21,134 bases of DNA from an uncultured Acetatifactor sp. (GTDB lineage Bacteria; Bacillota; Clostridia; Lachnospirales; Lachnospiraceae): positions 1-21,134 of the forward strand of contig CAJUAP010000066.1 of NCBI GenBank assembly GCA_910584435.1. The letters are read 5' to 3'. Below, piece by piece: positions 7,230-13,927 of the stretch. Below the pieces are notes generated by a model. It worked only from the letters and a program-made list of their open reading frames with translations, had not been told where the DNA came from and ran no database searches. How positions within the stretch are numbered: position 1 is the first letter of the stretch; every line of letters begins with the position of its first letter. The position numbers were made by a program, and so were the translations under genes.

Positions 7230-8255
7230 ATGATAAACCGATTGCTGGGGATAATCTATATTCTGTTAAATAAGGGAACAGTGACAGCGGGGGAGCTGGC
7301 CGAGCGCTTTGAAGTGTCCGTCCGCACAGTTTACAGGGATGTGGAAAATCTAAGCATGGCCGGGATTCCGGTCTATGCCCGAAAGGGGAAGGGCGGAGGC
7401 ATCAGTCTGACAGAGCGTTTTGTGCTGGACAAGCTGTTGATTTCCGGGGAAGAACAGGTGAGGATTCTGGCGGCGCTGGCAAGCCTGGAAGAAACCGGAG
7501 CAGGAGATGAAGGGCAGATCCTCTGTAAGCTGGGGGATTTTTTTAAGACAGAACCGGTGAACTGGGTGTCTATTGACTTTTCCGACTGGAGCGGCAGACG
7601 GCAGGAAATGTTCGGGCAGATTAAGGAGGCAATCCTGAACAGGCAGGTAATGGAGTTTGATTATTACGGGCAGTCCGGGGAGATGAGCAGCCGTACCGTG
7701 GAGCCGGTGCAGCTTTTATTCAAGGATTATACATGGTATGTTCGGGCGTTCTGCCGGGTCAGAGGGGCAATGCGTTTATTTAAGGTAATGCGGATGAAGC
7801 GTGTACGGGTGTTAGATGAGGTATTCGAGAGGGATGAGAGCCGCGTGGGAAGGCCGGGGACTGATTGGGGGATGCAGGAAACCGGGCAGGGAGGCACTCA
7901 TGAAGGCGAAGGCGGGACGGAAGAGGGCAATGCTGGGATAAGAGGGGACGGGCAGGAAAAGTGTCAGCCCAGTACAGGGATGGAGGCAGTGGTTTCAGGG
8001 GAAAATCTATGTCTGCAGATTGTGCTGTGGATAGACAAGAAAGAGGCATACCGAATTTATGACCGATTTGAAGAAGAGGAGATTGCCGTACTGACTTCAG
8101 GGGATTTTGAAGTACGAATGTACTGTTTCCCGGATGACTGGATCTATGGGATGATACTGTCCTTCGGACCGTCTGCGAAAGTGTTAGAGCCTGACTGTGT
8201 GCGGCAGGAGCTGGCAAGAAGGATTCGTTCTATGGCAGAGCTGTATGCTGTCTGA
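7230..8255 (+). CDS. WYL-domain transcriptional regulator (YafY-type, HTH_11)
   Basis: A 341-aa cytosolic DNA-binding regulator. The N-terminal winged helix (about residues 1-60) shows MINRLLGIIYILLN, then GELAERFEVSVRTVYRDVENL as the recognition helix region and a GKGGGISL wing. The WYL ligand-sensing domain (about 130-200) contains EFDYYGQSG, the WYVRAFC strand for which the family is named, and RLFKVMRM. A C-terminal WCX-like segment ends IRSMAELYAV. Between them, about residues 205-250, is a Gly/Glu-rich low-complexity stretch that looks like an inserted linker. The ATG at 7230 is preceded by GGAGGGGAG (7217-7225). No own promoter is evident. Its likely target is the next gene, whose promoter carries a palindrome (8397-8420); that link is inference. 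Confidence 0.92.
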   Translation: MINRLLGIIYILLNKGTVTAGELAERFEVSVRTVYRDVENLSMAGIPVYARKGKGGGISLTERFVLDKLLISGEEQVRILAALASLEETGAGDEGQILCKLGDFFKTEPVNWVSIDFSDWSGRRQEMFGQIKEAILNRQVMEFDYYGQSGEMSSRTVEPVQLLFKDYTWYVRAFCRVRGAMRLFKVMRMKRVRVLDEVFERDESRVGRPGTDWGMQETGQGGTHEGEGGTEEGNAGIRGDGQEKCQPSTGMEAVVSGENLCLQIVLWIDKKEAYRIYDRFEEEEIAVLTSGDFEVRMYCFPDDWIYGMILSFGPSAKVLEPDCVRQELARRIRSMAELYAV

Positions 8256-8283
8256 CATGAAATAAGCCGTTGGCAAAGACCTG

Positions 8284-8319
8284 GCATGATCGGTGAAAAT
8301 ATATACATTCTGATCATGC
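8284..8319. repeat. Inverted repeat GCATGATC / GATCATGC
   Basis: Perfect 8-bp arms (8284-8291 and 8312-8319) flank 20 AT-rich bases just after the WYL gene. No T-tract follows, so a terminator is unlikely; it could be a regulator site or a weak stem-loop. Confidence 0.4.
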
Positions 8320-8396
8320 AATAGAAAGCAGGATTTCCATTGTCAAGTCATATGAATGGCATGGCTGGACTGCTGCCAAATTTCAACGAAATTTAT

Positions 8397-8420
8397 AATA
8401 TGACATTCAGATGTCATATT
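8397..8420. promoter_or_regulatory. Palindromic operator candidate
   Basis: A perfect 10-bp inverted repeat AATATGACAT / ATGTCATATT separated by TCAG. Its centre coincides with the predicted -35 hexamer of the zinc-ribbon gene promoter, the position expected of a repressor site. The adjacent WYL regulator is the obvious candidate binder, but this is inferred from position only. Confidence 0.6.
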
Positions 8421-8434
8421 AAAGGTGTTATTCT
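8406..8434 (+). promoter_or_regulatory. Promoter of the zinc-ribbon gene
   Basis: TTCAGA (8406-8411), a 17-nt spacer and TATTCT (8429-8434) preceded by TGT (extended -10). Predicted start is about 8441. The -35 falls within the 8397-8420 palindrome. Confidence 0.5.
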
Positions 8435-8497
8435 ATTCCTGTAAGAACTTAAAACAGAGCAGCCGGGAAGGCGAACTTAAAAAGGAGGATAACACAA

Positions 8498-8797
8498 ATG
8501 AAACATCAGACACAGAATCAGACAGGAGAACCTGAAAACCTGAAAATCTGCCAGAGCTGCGGAATGCCGATGCAGGTACAGCAGTATGGAACCAATCAGG
8601 ACGGCAGCAGCAATGACAAATACTGCTGTTATTGTTTCAAGGATGGTGAATTTGCCCAGAAGTGCAGTGTGGAAGAAATGGCGGAATTCTGCGCACCTTT
8701 TGAAGTGGAGGGCGGCCGCGCTAAGACGAAGGAAGAGGCGAAGGAGATGCTGATGGCATATTTCCCTACACTGGAGAGGTGGAAGACAGAAGCCTGA
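8498..8797 (+). CDS. Small zinc-ribbon protein
   Basis: A 99-aa protein matching the putative zinc-ribbon family (Zn_ribbon_2 type) seen in Firmicutes. Four zinc ligands are visible as two CxxC knuckles: C18/C21 in ICQSCGMPM and C43/C46 in KYCCYCFKDG. C44 and C56 are additional cysteines. The C-terminal half is charged and helical (VEEMAEFCAPF ... KEEAKEMLMAYFPTLERW). The molecular role of this family is unknown; metal-dependent regulation or protein binding are possibilities. A strong AAGGAGG (8482-8488) lies 9 nt before the ATG, and the promoter overlaps a palindrome. The preceding WYL regulator gene, on the same strand, may control it. Confidence 0.88.
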   Translation: MKHQTQNQTGEPENLKICQSCGMPMQVQQYGTNQDGSSNDKYCCYCFKDGEFAQKCSVEEMAEFCAPFEVEGGRAKTKEEAKEMLMAYFPTLERWKTEA

Positions 8798-8824
8798 AAT
8801 CAGAAGCCTGAAATGAAACGTCTG

Positions 8825-8857
8825 CCGTTCCTGCTATTTGCTATCTGGCAGGAACGG
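8825..8857. terminator. Stem-loop after the zinc-ribbon gene, possible terminator
   Basis: A perfect 10-bp stem CCGTTCCTGC/GCAGGAACGG (8825-8834, 8848-8857) with a 13-nt loop, 27 bases after the stop. It is strongly GC-paired, but no proper T-run follows, so termination is likely but not certain. It lies between convergent genes and could serve either strand. Confidence 0.45.
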
Positions 8858-8949
8858 TGGAATTGTGAGGCAGTACAGGTGGACATGTGCGGCCGGGTCT
8901 GCGGATGGGAGCGGCAGATTACGGGAAGAGAGCTGTTTGGAAGCAATGT

Positions 8950-9651
8950 TTAGAATTTCCACATCCAGTTAAAAAATGCATCTTCCGAGGCATCCATCTC
9001 CATGCGTGCGGGATGTTTCACGATTTCCAGGGCAGTCCTTGGAATTTCCACATGGAATGTCTGTTTTACCCAGTTCTGGAATTCTATATTTGGCTTAACT
9101 ATGGTGTCCGGGTAAGGGATTTCGTCTGGCGGATAGGGAAAGTCGCTGTCCCAGCATATTTCGTCGTATCCGATTGCAAGCAGTCTTATGAAGTCCAAGG
9201 CGTTATCTGCCAGTACGCAGGTCAGGGTGGAGCCGGACCCGGAACCCATGTGGACTATTTTCAAATCGCCTTGCTCTGTCAGCCAGAATGCGCTCTGGGA
9301 ATCCTCACAGCCGGTTCGGGCGAAGACACATAGTCTTTGTTCCAGCTCTCTTAATTCTGCTTCCCTGTTATCATCCAGTTTAAACCAGTTTTTCAGGTTT
9401 GCTGCGCCGCAGGCAGCAAATGTAATCATAGTGCCGCCGTCTCTTTCGTAAATTGTCTTGCAGTCCCGTTCATATTCCTTCCAGCTTTGCTGCAGTTTAT
9501 CTTCAGGATACAGAAAACCATACCTGCATCCGTCACTGTCCGTATAAAGTCCGTTGGATTCAATATATTCATATAACATTATTATTTCTTCAGGTATCTG
9601 CATACCGCGGGGCATTACCTCCTGTAACTGCCTGATCAATAGATTTTCCAT
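8950..9651 (-). CDS. SMI1/KNR4 (SUKH)-like protein
   Basis: A 233-aa acidic cytosolic protein with general features of the SUKH (SMI1/KNR4) superfamily. There is an early IPEEIIMLYEYIESNG segment, an aromatic-rich middle, then VHMGSGSGSTLTCVLADN and ALDFIRLLAIGYDEI, followed by a tail ending FFNWMWKF. SUKH proteins in bacteria are often immunity proteins against polymorphic or contact-dependent toxins. No toxin, Rhs or LXG gene is seen beside it, so it would be an orphan. I choose the ATG at 9651 because AAAGGA lies about 8 nt upstream. The frame stays open to 9852, but that extension runs through several hairpins and has no comparable ribosome site at its ATG. Family assignment is moderate. 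Confidence 0.65.
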   Translation of the reverse strand: MENLLIRQLQEVMPRGMQIPEEIIMLYEYIESNGLYTDSDGCRYGFLYPEDKLQQSWKEYERDCKTIYERDGGTMITFAACGAANLKNWFKLDDNREAELRELEQRLCVFARTGCEDSQSAFWLTEQGDLKIVHMGSGSGSTLTCVLADNALDFIRLLAIGYDEICWDSDFPYPPDEIPYPDTIVKPNIEFQNWVKQTFHVEIPRTALEIVKHPARMEMDASEDAFFNWMWKF

Positions 9652-9751
9652 GATATGATTCCTTTCAAATGTAGTAATTGGTTTCAGTGTGCTGTCTGAA
9701 CCGATACAGTAAATCTCCATGTACTCCGGCCGCGCCGCCATGCATGAAAGT

Positions 9752-9872
9752 AAGGCAATAAAGGGAATTGCCTTGAGGTTGGGATGCACACAAACCGCGA
9801 GGGTATGCGGTTTGATACACAGCTGTCTTGCAAAATGAGCAAAGGAGCTCATTTTGACTGCGCGGTTTCCGC
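9752..9872. repeat. Array of phased hairpins upstream of the SUKH-like gene
   Basis: Three perfect stem-loops begin at about 40-bp intervals: AAGGCAAT/ATTGCCTT (9752-9774), CAAACCGC/GCGGTTTG (9791-9814) and a 10-bp stem CAAAATGAGC/GCTCATTTTG (9831-9856). A short GCGG-TTT-CCGC stem follows at 9862-9872. The block lies in the 536-base spacer 9652-10187 between divergent genes. An open frame crosses it on the minus strand but has the look of a by-product. It could be a dispersed palindromic repeat or a structured leader of the minus-strand gene. Confidence 0.6.
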
Positions 9873-10000
9873 AAGGTAAGATATAGAACTTTCACAGTAA
9901 TCGTATGGCTGCCGGATGTTCCTATGGTTATATATCGGAAGAGCAGGGTATTTCATAAACCCATATGTTTACTTTATTTTTTGATTCCTTTTTATTGTGG

Positions 10001-10029
10001 TTGATATTGTATGGGCGGTAAGGTATGAT
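10001..10029 (+). promoter_or_regulatory. Promoter of the exporter-like gene
   Basis: TTGATA (10001-10006), a 17-nt spacer and TATGAT (10024-10029). Predicted start is about 10036, which leaves an untranslated leader of about 150 nt before the ATG at 10188, filled by small ORFs. Confidence 0.75.
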
Positions 10030-10072
10030 TAGAAGCAGTGACAAAAGGGGACAGAGCAGAGAGGAGGTAATC

Positions 10073-10108
10073 GTGGGTGAAGGAGATAAAGCGGACAAGC
10101 AGTGGTAA
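10073..10108 (+). CDS. Possible 11-codon leader peptide
   Basis: GTG start 5 nt after a strong AGGAGG (10062-10067), ending TGG-TAA. A second GTG at 10077 in another frame has a better 9-nt spacing and would give a 25-codon peptide ending at 10154. One of these is probably translated, since there is no other gene for this ribosome site to serve. Which is used cannot be decided by eye. Confidence 0.35.
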   Translation: MGEGDKADKQW

Positions 10109-10110
10109 TA

Positions 10111-10191
10111 ATGGTTCAAGAAGATACGGCGGCAGCGCTGGGAGGCTGGAGTGACAATAGAACGCAGTGGAGAAGGTGGTGGCAGATATGA
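10111..10191 (+). CDS. Trp-rich 26-codon leader ORF overlapping the exporter start
   Basis: ATG at 10111, 2 bases after the stop of the 10073 ORF. The peptide carries tryptophan at positions 13, 20, 23 and 24 (GGWSDNRTQWRRWWQI at its end), and its TGA overlaps the exporter ATG as ATGA. It has no clear Shine-Dalgarno of its own, so it would depend on reinitiation. Four Trp codons in 26 is unusual, and the downstream gene belongs to an aromatic-compound exporter family; regulation by tryptophan supply is a speculation, since no attenuator hairpin is obvious. Confidence 0.35.
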   Translation: MVQEDTAAALGGWSDNRTQWRRWWQI

Positions 10192-11177
10192 AGGATAAGA
10201 AGCGGGTGAAATGGAAGGCATGTGTTTATATGAGCTTTAAAATTGCTGCGGCAGCAGCCCTGGCTATTGCCATTGCCGGGGAGCTTGGGCTTAAGTATTC
10301 TGCATCGGCAGGTATTATTACGGTATTAAGCATACGGAATACCAAGAGGGAAACTTTTCAAAGCGCCGTCAACAGAGGATTGGCATTTCTCTGTGCGATG
10401 GCATTGGGAGCAGTCTGCTTTCATGTGCTGGGATATGGCCTTTGGGGATTTGCAGTATATCTGCTGCTGTTTGCCATGATATGTCTGAACGCGGGCTGGC
10501 AGGAGGCGATAGCCATGGATTCCGTACTGATTTCACATTTCCTTACAGAGCAGAACATGGGAGCAGAAATGCTGTGCAATGAAATATTGCTTTTCGGCAT
10601 TGGTACGGCTGTGGGGATTCTGGTTAATCTGCATCTTCACAGAAAAGATGCGGTGTATGAGAAACTGGCAGAAGAGGCGGACAGCCAGATCAGAGGAATT
10701 CTTAAGAGAATGTCAGGGCTGCTGCAGGAGGATAGAAGCGAATATGGTTCAGACTGCTTTGGACGTCTGGAAGAAGCGTTGGAAGAGGCAAAGCTGTGTG
10801 CCGCAGAAAATTATAATAATGTAATGTTTTGTAAGGATACTTATGAGCTTGATTATATCAAAATGCGGGAGCGGCAGAGTGTGATTCTCAGAGAAATACA
10901 TGAAAATATGAAAAGGATAGGGCAGCTGCCCCGGCAGGCGGAACAGGTGGCGGCGCTGCTTGGGCGGATAGAGCAGGATTATCACAGGGATAATACCGTG
11001 GCCGGGCTGCTGGAAGAACTGGAATCACTGTTGATGCGGATGAAGGAGGAGCAGCTGCCTGTAAGCAGGGAGGAATTCGAGGCCAGAGCGGTTCTCTTCC
11101 ATATCTTGATGCAGATACGGAATTTCCTGGAGGTAAAACGTGATTTTATGGGTAATAATGCAGCCATGGGGAAATGA
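10188..11177 (+). CDS. Aromatic acid exporter family membrane protein (ArAE/DUF939-like)
   Basis: A 329-aa inner-membrane protein. The N-terminal half (about residues 12-150) has several hydrophobic helices: FKIAAAAALAIAIAGELGL, the GIITVLSI segment, AFLCAMALGAVCFHVLGYG, AVYLLLFAMICL and EILLFGIGTAVGILVN. The C-terminal half is soluble, highly charged and helical, probably coiled-coil. This arrangement, with YSASAGIITVLSI after helix one, fits the ArAE_1 plus ArAE_1_C family (YqjA-like in Bacillus), inferred to export aromatic or other weak acids. The ATG at 10188 follows AAGGTGG (10173-10179) 8 nt upstream; an in-frame GTG at 10167 lacks a well-placed site. The promoter is at 10001-10029. 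The leader contains small ORFs, one overlapping this start. Substrate unknown. Confidence 0.85.
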   Translation: MKDKKRVKWKACVYMSFKIAAAAALAIAIAGELGLKYSASAGIITVLSIRNTKRETFQSAVNRGLAFLCAMALGAVCFHVLGYGLWGFAVYLLLFAMICLNAGWQEAIAMDSVLISHFLTEQNMGAEMLCNEILLFGIGTAVGILVNLHLHRKDAVYEKLAEEADSQIRGILKRMSGLLQEDRSEYGSDCFGRLEEALEEAKLCAAENYNNVMFCKDTYELDYIKMRERQSVILREIHENMKRIGQLPRQAEQVAALLGRIEQDYHRDNTVAGLLEELESLLMRMKEEQLPVSREEFEARAVLFHILMQIRNFLEVKRDFMGNNAAMGK

Positions 11178-11187
11178 TTGTATACTT

Positions 11188-11214
11188 GTTGCTGTGAACG
11201 GAGTGAACAGTAAC
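11188..11214. repeat. Second copy of the 27-nt repeat
   Basis: Identical over 27 nt to 4045-4071, the right end of the nested-palindrome element. It can fold on itself (GTTGCTGT/ACAGTAAC, 8-bp stem with one G-T wobble). It begins 10 bases after the exporter-like gene's stop and might also help end that transcript, though there is no T-run. The remainder of the element is absent here. Confidence 0.8.
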
Positions 11215-11248
11215 GTTATCTGCCGGTATGGCGCTGACGGTTTAAAGC

Positions 11249-11277
11249 TTGACAAAAATGCTGATTTGATTTATGAT
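11249..11277 (+). promoter_or_regulatory. Promoter of the Rpn-family gene
   Basis: Perfect TTGACA (11249-11254), a 17-nt spacer and TATGAT (11272-11277). Predicted start is about 11284, with a leader of about 139 nt. It is the closest to consensus of the promoters in the window. Confidence 0.85.
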
Positions 11278-11422
11278 ACCTCTATCAATTACTTATCTGT
11301 GAAAAGTGCATTTCGCACATTCAGGCAGTTTCTGCCGGATTTTTTCACACACTGGCAGGAACAATATGGTGATAATCATGGATGTTCTCTGCCCGTCTAT
11401 TTTCAGAAAGAGAGGATATCAC

Positions 11423-12562
11423 ATGAAAAACAAAATGCAGTATATTTCACGGAAACAATGGTTTTTCCGCCTGCAGCCAAGGTATTTTTTCAGTAATCGC
11501 AAGGTAAAGGACAGGCTGTTCTGCTATATTTTTGAACATGACAGGAGGGCGCTGCTGGAGCTGTATAACGCATTAAATGATACGGATTACCAGGACGAAC
11601 AAATGCTGCAGGTTGTCACTTTGGATAATGCAGTCTATATGTCTATGAACAACGATATGGCATTTCTTTTGATTGGAACCTTAAACTTATATGAGCACCA
11701 GAGTACGATATGTCCTAATCTGCCGCTGCGGTTTCTGCTCTATATTGCTGCGGAATATGAAGGGCTGACGGCGAGGATGGGGGCGAATATTTACAGCCGG
11801 ACACTGGTGCCCCTTCCTGCTCCGCAGTGTGTGGTGTTTTATAATGGAGATGAAAAAACGGAAGATGAACAATACCTGCGGCTGACGGATGCGTTTGTGG
11901 GAAGAGAGGGGAAAAAATCGGTTTCCTGCCTTGAACTTACAGTTCGTGTATTGAATATCAATTATGGCCATAACCGCCAGTTGATGTCAGGCTGTGGACG
12001 GTTGGAAGAATATTCGTGTTTTGTGGACTGCATTAAGAGAAACTGCAGGGATGGCTTTGCAACGGATCAGGCGGTGGAAAATGCAATGGTATATTGTATT
12101 GAACATGATATTTTAAGGGATATTTTATTGCCCTTTCGGGCGGAGGTGAAGAAGATGCTGTTGACAGAATATAATGAGAAAAAGTATATGAAAATGTTTC
12201 GCAAGGAGGCCCGGGAAGAGGGTTTAGCCGAAGGACGAGCGGTGGGGTTGGCTGAAGGGCGAGCAGAGGGCATGCAGCAGGGATTAAAGGAAGGCAGGGA
12301 AGCGGGATTAAGAGAAGGACTGAATGAGGGACTAAATGAAGGACTAAAAGAGGGAATAAAAGAAGGAATAAAAGAAGGAATAAAAGAGGGAATAAAAGAA
12401 GGAATAAAAAAAGGGATAAAAGAAGGGGTGGAAAAAGGCGCTGTGAAAGAACGTAATCGTCTGCTGAAGATTATGCTTCAAAATGGAGCATCTGTAGAGG
12501 ATATTTCCAAGCTGACTGAGTTACCGCTTTCAGAAATAGAAGAGGCGCGGCGTGATATATAA
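11423..12562 (+). CDS. Rpn/YhgA-like PD-(D/E)XK nuclease
   Basis: A 379-aa member of the recombination-promoting nuclease / putative transposase (YhgA-like) family: DNA endonucleases that stimulate RecA-independent recombination and are widespread accessory genes. The nuclease core is at about residues 20-230. KDRLFCYIFEHDRRALLELYNAL leads in, D78 (NNDMAF) and E91-x-Q93 (LYEHQST) form the catalytic D...ExQ motif, and NLPLRFLLYIAAEYEG follows. The tail from about 270 is Glu/Lys/Gly-rich with repeated EGxx units, then a short helical end (DISKLTELPLSEIEEARR). The ATG at 11423 follows AGAGGA; the open frame upstream to 11306 lacks a ribosome site. A consensus promoter lies at 11249-11277. Confidence 0.92.
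   Translation: MKNKMQYISRKQWFFRLQPRYFFSNRKVKDRLFCYIFEHDRRALLELYNALNDTDYQDEQMLQVVTLDNAVYMSMNNDMAFLLIGTLNLYEHQSTICPNLPLRFLLYIAAEYEGLTARMGANIYSRTLVPLPAPQCVVFYNGDEKTEDEQYLRLTDAFVGREGKKSVSCLELTVRVLNINYGHNRQLMSGCGRLEEYSCFVDCIKRNCRDGFATDQAVENAMVYCIEHDILRDILLPFRAEVKKMLLTEYNEKKYMKMFRKEAREEGLAEGRAVGLAEGRAEGMQQGLKEGREAGLREGLNEGLNEGLKEGIKEGIKEGIKEGIKEGIKKGIKEGVEKGAVKERNRLLKIMLQNGASVEDISKLTELPLSEIEEARRDI
12317..12436 (+). repeat. 12-nt tandem repeat inside the Rpn gene
   Basis: About ten consecutive 12-nt units of the form GGAATAAAAGAA, encoding EGxK-type tetrapeptides. The central units (12353-12400) differ at a single base and the outer ones drift. Copy-number change would keep the reading frame, so tail length could vary between strains. 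Confidence 0.9.
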
Positions 12563-12635
12563 GGTACCCTATAAGGTGGACACGGCAAGAGAAAGGGATA
12601 GCCTGAGAAGTTGGTTACCGCCAGGGGAAATAAAA

Positions 12636-12641
12636 TATAAT
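12636..12641 (+). promoter_or_regulatory. Possible -10 for the ArsC-like gene and downstream unit
   Basis: TATAAT at 12636-12641. The best -35 (TTGGTT, 12611-12616) sits at a long 19-nt spacing, so it is weak. It is the only candidate I find in the 239-base spacer between the Rpn gene and the ArsC-like gene. Confidence 0.3.
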
Positions 12642-12801
12642 GCCAGGCAAGAAACAATCAATGGAATCCCATGCGGCAGACATTTTGAAATAGGTGGATG
12701 CCCAAATAAACGGACACATGAATTCCTGGCCAATTAACCGGACTGTAGACATGATGGAAAAGGAAGCATACCAAGAAAGCGTACACAGAAGGGAGAATAC
12801 A

Positions 12802-13155
12802 ATGCAATTAATACAATATCAGAAATGCAGTACATGCAAAAAGGCAGTGAGCTGGCTGAAGGAGAAGGGGATTTCGTATGAAGACAGAGCGATAAAGGAG
12901 CAGAATCCCACAAAAGAAGAACTGGAGGCATGGTATCGGAAGAGCGGACTGCCCTTGAAACGCTTTTTCAACACCAGCGGAAATCTTTATAAGGAATTGA
13001 AGCTGAAGGATAAGCTGCCTGAGATGTCGGAGGAGGAACAGCTGAAGCTTTTGGCAACCGATGGGATGCTGGTAAAACGTCCTCTGTTGGTGGCGGAAGA
13101 TTTTATTTTAGTGGGATTTCGAGAGCAGGAATGGGAGGAAAAGCTCGGCATATAA
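12802..13155 (+). CDS. ArsC/Spx/YffB-family thioredoxin-fold protein
   Basis: A 117-aa protein of the arsenate reductase (ArsC)-like family. The redox motif is C9-x-x-C12 in YQKCSTCKKA near the N-terminus, followed by LKEKGISYEDRAIKEQNPTKEEL. The later KRFFNTSGNLYKELKLKDKL and the conserved RPLLV segment (KRPLLVAEDFILVGF) are typical of the YffB/Spx group. Members are cytosolic; true ArsC reduces arsenate with glutaredoxin, whereas Spx proteins bind RNA polymerase under disulfide stress. No arsenic genes are nearby, so arsenate reduction is not supported by context. The ATG at 12802 follows GAAGGGAG. It leads a closely spaced same-strand run with ispD 34 bases downstream. Confidence 0.92.
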   Translation: MQLIQYQKCSTCKKAVSWLKEKGISYEDRAIKEQNPTKEELEAWYRKSGLPLKRFFNTSGNLYKELKLKDKLPEMSEEEQLKLLATDGMLVKRPLLVAEDFILVGFREQEWEEKLGI

Positions 13156-13189
13156 GGGTGGGCAGGAGTTCGGAGGACGGAGGAAGTAC

Positions 13190-13888
13190 ATGAATATAGC
13201 GTTGCTTTTATCAGGAGGTACAGGAACCAGGCTGGGGGCTGATATCCCCAAACAGTATTTGGGAGTGTCGGGAAAGCCAGTGATTTCTTATTCCCTGGAA
13301 AGGCTGTCATGTCATAGTAAGATAGATACCATATGGATTGTGGCGGAAGCTATGTGGCAGAAGCAGATTATGAAATGGCTGCCGGAATATGATCCCAGGC
13401 ATAAGTGCAGGGGATTTTCCCTGCCGGGAGCCAATCGCCAGCTTTCTATTCTGCATGGGCTGGAGGACATGAAGGCTTATGCGGGGGAATCGGATTATGT
13501 CCTGATTCATGATGCAGCGAGGCCCTTATTATCCGAAGAGCTGATTACAAATTGCCTGGAAGCGCTGCATGGGCATGACGGTGTTCTTCCGGTGCTTCCT
13601 ATGAAGGATACCATCTATGCCAGCAGGGATGGTAAGATGATTACCTCTTTGTTAGACAGAAGCTGTTTGTTTGCCGGGCAGGCGCCTGAGGGGTTCTGTT
13701 TTGGAAAATATTATGAGGCGAACAGGCGCCTGGGTGCGGAGGAAATTCTTAAGATAAACGGATCAACAGAGCCTGCGGTGATGGCAGGAATGGATATTGT
13801 CATGATACCGGGGGATGAGAATAATTTTAAGATTACCACGACTGAAGATTTGGAGCGGTTTCGGGGCTGGCTGCAAGGGAAGTTATAA
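13190..13888 (+). CDS. ispD: IspD/TarI-family cytidylyltransferase
   Basis: A 232-aa nucleotidyltransferase that couples CTP with a sugar or polyol phosphate. The signature loop GGTGTRLGADIPKQYL carries R14 and K21, the residues that bind CTP. VLIHDAARPLL, a central MKDTIYASRDG strand, AGQAPEGFCF and NFKITTTEDL follow in family order. As IspD it makes CDP-methylerythritol in the MEP isoprenoid pathway. The related TarI makes CDP-ribitol for teichoic acid and has a very similar core, so the exact substrate is not certain; no teichoic acid genes (TarJ, TagF) are adjacent, which favours IspD. The start follows GGAGGA (13179-13184) with 5-nt spacing. It is the second gene of the 12.8-20.7 kb run, 39 bases before the glycosylase. 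Confidence 0.8.
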   Translation: MNIALLLSGGTGTRLGADIPKQYLGVSGKPVISYSLERLSCHSKIDTIWIVAEAMWQKQIMKWLPEYDPRHKCRGFSLPGANRQLSILHGLEDMKAYAGESDYVLIHDAARPLLSEELITNCLEALHGHDGVLPVLPMKDTIYASRDGKMITSLLDRSCLFAGQAPEGFCFGKYYEANRRLGAEEILKINGSTEPAVMAGMDIVMIPGDENNFKITTTEDLERFRGWLQGKL

Positions 13889-13927
13889 TAAGTGCCGGAA
13901 TCGGGGATGGTGCAGGGAGGCAGGAAA

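Noticed and set aside
8887..9333. 148-residue plus-strand frame opposite the SUKH-like gene
   Set aside because: It is a shadow of the minus-strand gene; no ribosome site or domain features.
9652..9852. N-terminal extension of the SUKH-like protein to 9852
   Set aside because: A good ribosome site serves the ATG at 9651, while the extension passes through perfect hairpins and its ATG lies inside a stem. I cannot fully exclude translation of this frame.
9665..9895. 76-residue minus-strand open frame
   Set aside because: It overlaps the hairpin array, has no ribosome site and no recognisable protein features.
12317..12436. CRISPR-like repeat array
   Set aside because: Units are contiguous 12-mers without spacers and are read in frame as protein.
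12552..12737. 61-residue open frame after the Rpn gene
   Set aside because: It starts at GTG inside the Rpn coding end, has no ribosome site and unremarkable composition.
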